Positions 6,185-8,209 of a stretch of 8,209 nt of DNA are shown piece after piece. The position numbers and the translations under genes are program-made. Under the pieces are notes generated by a model. It saw only the letters and a list, made by a program, of their open reading frames with translations, ran no database searches and had not been told where the DNA came from. Positions within the stretch are counted from its first letter, which is position 1. The number at the start of each line of letters is the position of its first letter. Source of the DNA: Thiopseudomonas sp. (GTDB taxonomy: Bacteria > Pseudomonadota > Gammaproteobacteria > Pseudomonadales > Pseudomonadaceae); NCBI GenBank assembly GCA_023228985.1, contig JALOAC010000050.1, positions 1-8,209 of the forward strand, written 5' to 3'.

Positions 6185-6955
6185 TTAGCGCACAGGTATG
6201 CCGCGCTCGGCCAAATAGGCTTTGGCTTGCGCAATGCTGTACTCACCAAAGTGGAAAATGCTGGCCGCCAACACCGCATCAGCTTTACCTTGCAAAATCC
6301 CTTCGGCCAAATGCTCAAGATTACCCACACCGCCGGAGGCAATTACTGGAATACTCACTGCTTCACTGATAGCTCGGGTTACTTCAAGGTCAAACCCGGT
6401 TTTCATGCCATCGCTGTCCATACTGGTCACTAGCAACTCACCGGCGCCGTAGTCCTGCATTTTCTGCGCCCACTCAACCGCATCCACACCGGCTGATTTT
6501 TTCCCACCATGGGTAAAAATCTCCCAACGGGCAGGCTCGCCCTCAGCGGACACTTTTTTCACATCAATGGCCACAATAATGCCCTGACTGCCAAACTCAG
6601 CCGCGGCCTCACGCACAAACTCAGGATTAAACACCGCTGCCGAGTTAATCGACACCTTATCGGCACCGGCTTTAAGCAGCGCACGAATATCCTCAACCGT
6701 GCGCACACCACCACCGACAATCAGCGGAATATTTATCACGGCAGCGATACGCTCAACCATCTGCAAGGTGGTAGCCCGCCCTTCCACCGTGGCGCTAATA
6801 TCCAAGAAAGTCAGCTCATCAGCGCCCTCTTGCGAGTACTTGCGCGCAATCTCGACTGGATCACCGGCGTCACGGATATCAACAAACTTGACCCCTTTCA
6901 CCACGCGGCCATTTTCAACGTCTAAACAAGGAATAATGCGTTTTGGCTGTGTCAT
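6185..6955 (-). CDS. hisF: Imidazole glycerol phosphate synthase, cyclase subunit HisF
   Basis: HisF is the (beta-alpha)8-barrel cyclase of histidine synthesis. With ammonia from the glutaminase HisH it converts PRFAR into imidazole glycerol phosphate and AICAR. The 256 residues match the family length. The catalytic acids are D12 in IIPCLDV and D131 in VAIDVKK, placed at the ends of strands 1 and 5. Phosphate-binding loops are visible as IVGGGVRT (79-86) and VIASGGVGN near the C-terminus, and both half-barrels are intact. The start has AGGAA (complement of 6964-6968) eight bases upstream. An intrinsic terminator separates it from hisA, so it appears to depend on read-through or on a promoter inside the end of hisA. 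Its partner gene hisH is not in the window. It converges on ctpA across the REP cluster. Confidence 0.97.
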   Translation of the reverse strand: MTQPKRIIPCLDVENGRVVKGVKFVDIRDAGDPVEIARKYSQEGADELTFLDISATVEGRATTLQMVERIAAVINIPLIVGGGVRTVEDIRALLKAGADKVSINSAAVFNPEFVREAAAEFGSQGIIVAIDVKKVSAEGEPARWEIFTHGGKKSAGVDAVEWAQKMQDYGAGELLVTSMDSDGMKTGFDLEVTRAISEAVSIPVIASGGVGNLEHLAEGILQGKADAVLAASIFHFGEYSIAQAKAYLAERGIPVR

Positions 6956-6977
6956 CTTTTTCGTTCCTAGGTGCAGA

Positions 6978-7003
6978 TAAAAAAGCCCTCTGCTGAGGGC
7001 TTT
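6978..7003 (-). terminator. Intrinsic terminator between hisA and hisF
   Basis: On the minus strand, four bases after the hisA stop, AAAGCCCTC (complement of 6995-7003) and GAGGGCTTT (complement of 6982-6990) form a nine-base-pair stem with an AGCA loop, running into a T-tract of six (TTTTTT, counting the last stem bases) and then ATC. This is a textbook rho-independent terminator oriented to stop his transcription before hisF. Only about 22 bases lie between it and the hisF ATG. Confidence 0.85.
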
Positions 7004-7006
7004 AAG

Positions 7007-7741
7007 TTATTTAAACTGGTCGCACAGTTGCTGTGCTTGAGCCACATCAAGTGTGCCCTCATAAATAGCTCGTCCGGTAATGGCACCGACAATCCCCGCC
7101 TCACGTGCATCCAACAGCGCTTGAATATCAGCAATGGTATGAATTCCGCCCGAGGCAATCACGGGAATACGAGTCGCACGCGCCAAGGCCGCGGTGGCCT
7201 CAACGTTACAACCCTGCATCATGCCGTCTTTGGCAATATCGGTGTAAACAATGGCACTAACGCCATCATCTTCAAACTGCTTAGCCAGTTCAATCACCTG
7301 CAGCTCACTAACCTCAGCCCAGCCATCAGTGGCGACAAAGCCATCTTTAGCATCCAGCCCAACAATAACTTTGCCCGGAAAAGCTTTACAGGCTTCGGCC
7401 ACAAATTCAGGCTCTTTCACCGCTTTAGTGCCGATAATCACATAGCTCACACCGGCACGCACGTAGTGCTCAATGGTTTCTAGGGTGCGAATACCGCCGC
7501 CAATTTGAATCGGCAGATCGGGGTACAGCTTAGCAATCGCAGTGACCACTTCACCGTTAACCGGCTCGCCCTCAAAGGCACCATTAAGATCCACTAAGTG
7601 CAAACGACGACAGCCTGCCTCGACCCATTTGGCCGCCATGCTGACTGGATCATCAGAAAACACTGTAGAATCTTCCATACGCCCCTGACGCAATCGGACA
7701 CAGGCACCATCTTTTAAATCAATTGCAGGAATAATCAGCAT
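7007..7741 (-). CDS. hisA: Phosphoribosylformimino-AICAR-phosphate isomerase HisA
   Basis: HisA performs the Amadori isomerisation of ProFAR to PRFAR, the substrate of HisF, in cytoplasmic histidine synthesis. The 244 residues are full length for the family. The catalytic pair is D8 (MLIIPAIDLKDG) and D130 (VIVGLDAKDG). Phosphate-binding glycine loops are QIGGGIRT (79-86) and VIASGGIHT in the second half, and VVRLRQG-type strand-1 residues are seen as CVRLRQG. The barrel is homologous to HisF through an ancient gene duplication. AAGG (complement of 7749-7752) lies about seven bases upstream of the ATG. It begins only 33 bp after the hisB stop, leaving no space for the hisH gene commonly found there in Pseudomonas, and is followed by a strong intrinsic terminator. 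Confidence 0.97.
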   Translation of the reverse strand: MLIIPAIDLKDGACVRLRQGRMEDSTVFSDDPVSMAAKWVEAGCRRLHLVDLNGAFEGEPVNGEVVTAIAKLYPDLPIQIGGGIRTLETIEHYVRAGVSYVIIGTKAVKEPEFVAEACKAFPGKVIVGLDAKDGFVATDGWAEVSELQVIELAKQFEDDGVSAIVYTDIAKDGMMQGCNVEATAALARATRIPVIASGGIHTIADIQALLDAREAGIVGAITGRAIYEGTLDVAQAQQLCDQFK

Positions 7742-7774
7742 CGAACAGCCTTAATTAAAAATAGTGAACAGGGC

Positions 7775-8209
7775 TTATAAGCAACCTTTAGTGGAAGGCA
7801 TACGGCCTTCCATACGTGGATCACGCTCTAGCGCCATACGCAGCGCACGACCAAACGCTTTAAATACCGTTTCGATCTGGTGGTGCGTATTTAGGCCACG
7901 CAGATTATCAATGTGCAGCGTAATCTGCGCGTGATTAGCAAAACCTTGGAAAAACTCTTGGAACAGGTCCACATCAAAGCCGCCCACCAACGCGCGCGTG
8001 TAGGGCACATCCATAAACAAACCAGGACGACCGGAAAAATCTAGCGCCACGCGCGACATGGCTTCATCCATCACTACATAGGAATGGCCGTAACGATAAA
8101 TACCGCGTTTATCACCCACAGCTTTAGCAAACGCCTGTCCCAGCGTAATACCCACGTCTTCCACAGTGTGGTGATCATCAATATGCAAATCGCCTTGGCA
8201 CTCAACATC
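7775..8209 (-). CDS. hisB: Imidazoleglycerol-phosphate dehydratase HisB (N-terminus cut by window edge)
   Basis: HisB is the manganese-dependent dehydratase that turns imidazole glycerol phosphate into imidazole acetol phosphate. The frame is open to the right edge and gives 144 residues, beginning DVECQGDLHIDDHHTVEDVG. HIDDHHTVED is the first metal-binding signature, and the second is seen later as LNTHHQIETVFKAFGRAL. The end RMPSTKGCL is the usual C-terminus of the bacterial monofunctional enzyme. That form is about 195-200 residues, so about 50 residues and the true start lie beyond the window; an in-frame TTG at 8188 lies inside the conserved region and is not the start. No fused phosphatase part can be judged from this fragment. 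It is the most upstream his gene visible and is co-directional with hisA. Confidence 0.95.
   Translation of the reverse strand, partial: DVECQGDLHIDDHHTVEDVGITLGQAFAKAVGDKRGIYRYGHSYVVMDEAMSRVALDFSGRPGLFMDVPYTRALVGGFDVDLFQEFFQGFANHAQITLHIDNLRGLNTHHQIETVFKAFGRALRMALERDPRMEGRMPSTKGCL

Noticed and set aside
5882..6433. A 183-codon plus-strand open frame across the second repeat unit and into hisF
   Set aside because: It has no recognisable domain, runs antisense over the conserved 3' end of hisF and through repeat DNA, and its composition is that of a shadow frame.
6509..6925. Plus-strand open frames opposite hisF and hisA
   Set aside because: They are mirror frames of well-conserved minus-strand enzymes with no domain support.

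Overview
The window looks like chromosomal core sequence from a gammaproteobacterium of the Pseudomonas lineage. The gene order secB - glutaredoxin - rhodanese // gpmI - envC - ctpA, followed by convergent hisF - hisA - hisB, is the one I remember from Pseudomonas. The intergenic repeats also match the REP style of that group. Base composition looks moderate, nearer 50% GC than the >60% of most Pseudomonas, so a lower-GC branch of Pseudomonadaceae is my inference. I see no phage, plasmid or insertion-sequence gene.

Layout: positions 1-1120 hold a minus-strand cluster of rhodanese, grxC and secB (cut by the left edge), read leftward from a promoter near 1154-1159. Positions 1301-5543 run rightward: gpmI (glycolysis), envC (amidase activator with a degenerate LytM domain) and ctpA (secreted S41 processing protease). 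Positions 5544-6184 are non-coding and filled with REP-type hairpin repeats: a ~160-bp composite unit present twice, one solitary REP, and an inverted pair of a second hairpin family. Positions 6185-8209 run leftward: hisB (cut by the right edge), hisA and hisF.

How the genes work together: SecB (export chaperone), glutaredoxin 3 and a membrane-anchored rhodanese form a small export and thiol-redox cluster. EnvC and CtpA both act in the envelope, one promoting septal peptidoglycan cleavage and the other proteolysing periplasmic proteins; in P. aeruginosa CtpA degrades peptidoglycan hydrolases. HisB, HisA and HisF catalyse the middle steps of histidine synthesis.

The points most worth attention are the architecture of the REP cluster wedged between the convergent ctpA and hisF stops, the absence of hisH between hisB and hisA (only 33 bp separate them), and a strong intrinsic terminator between hisA and hisF. 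I found no clear new protein system. The novelty lies in the repeat region and the reorganised his locus.
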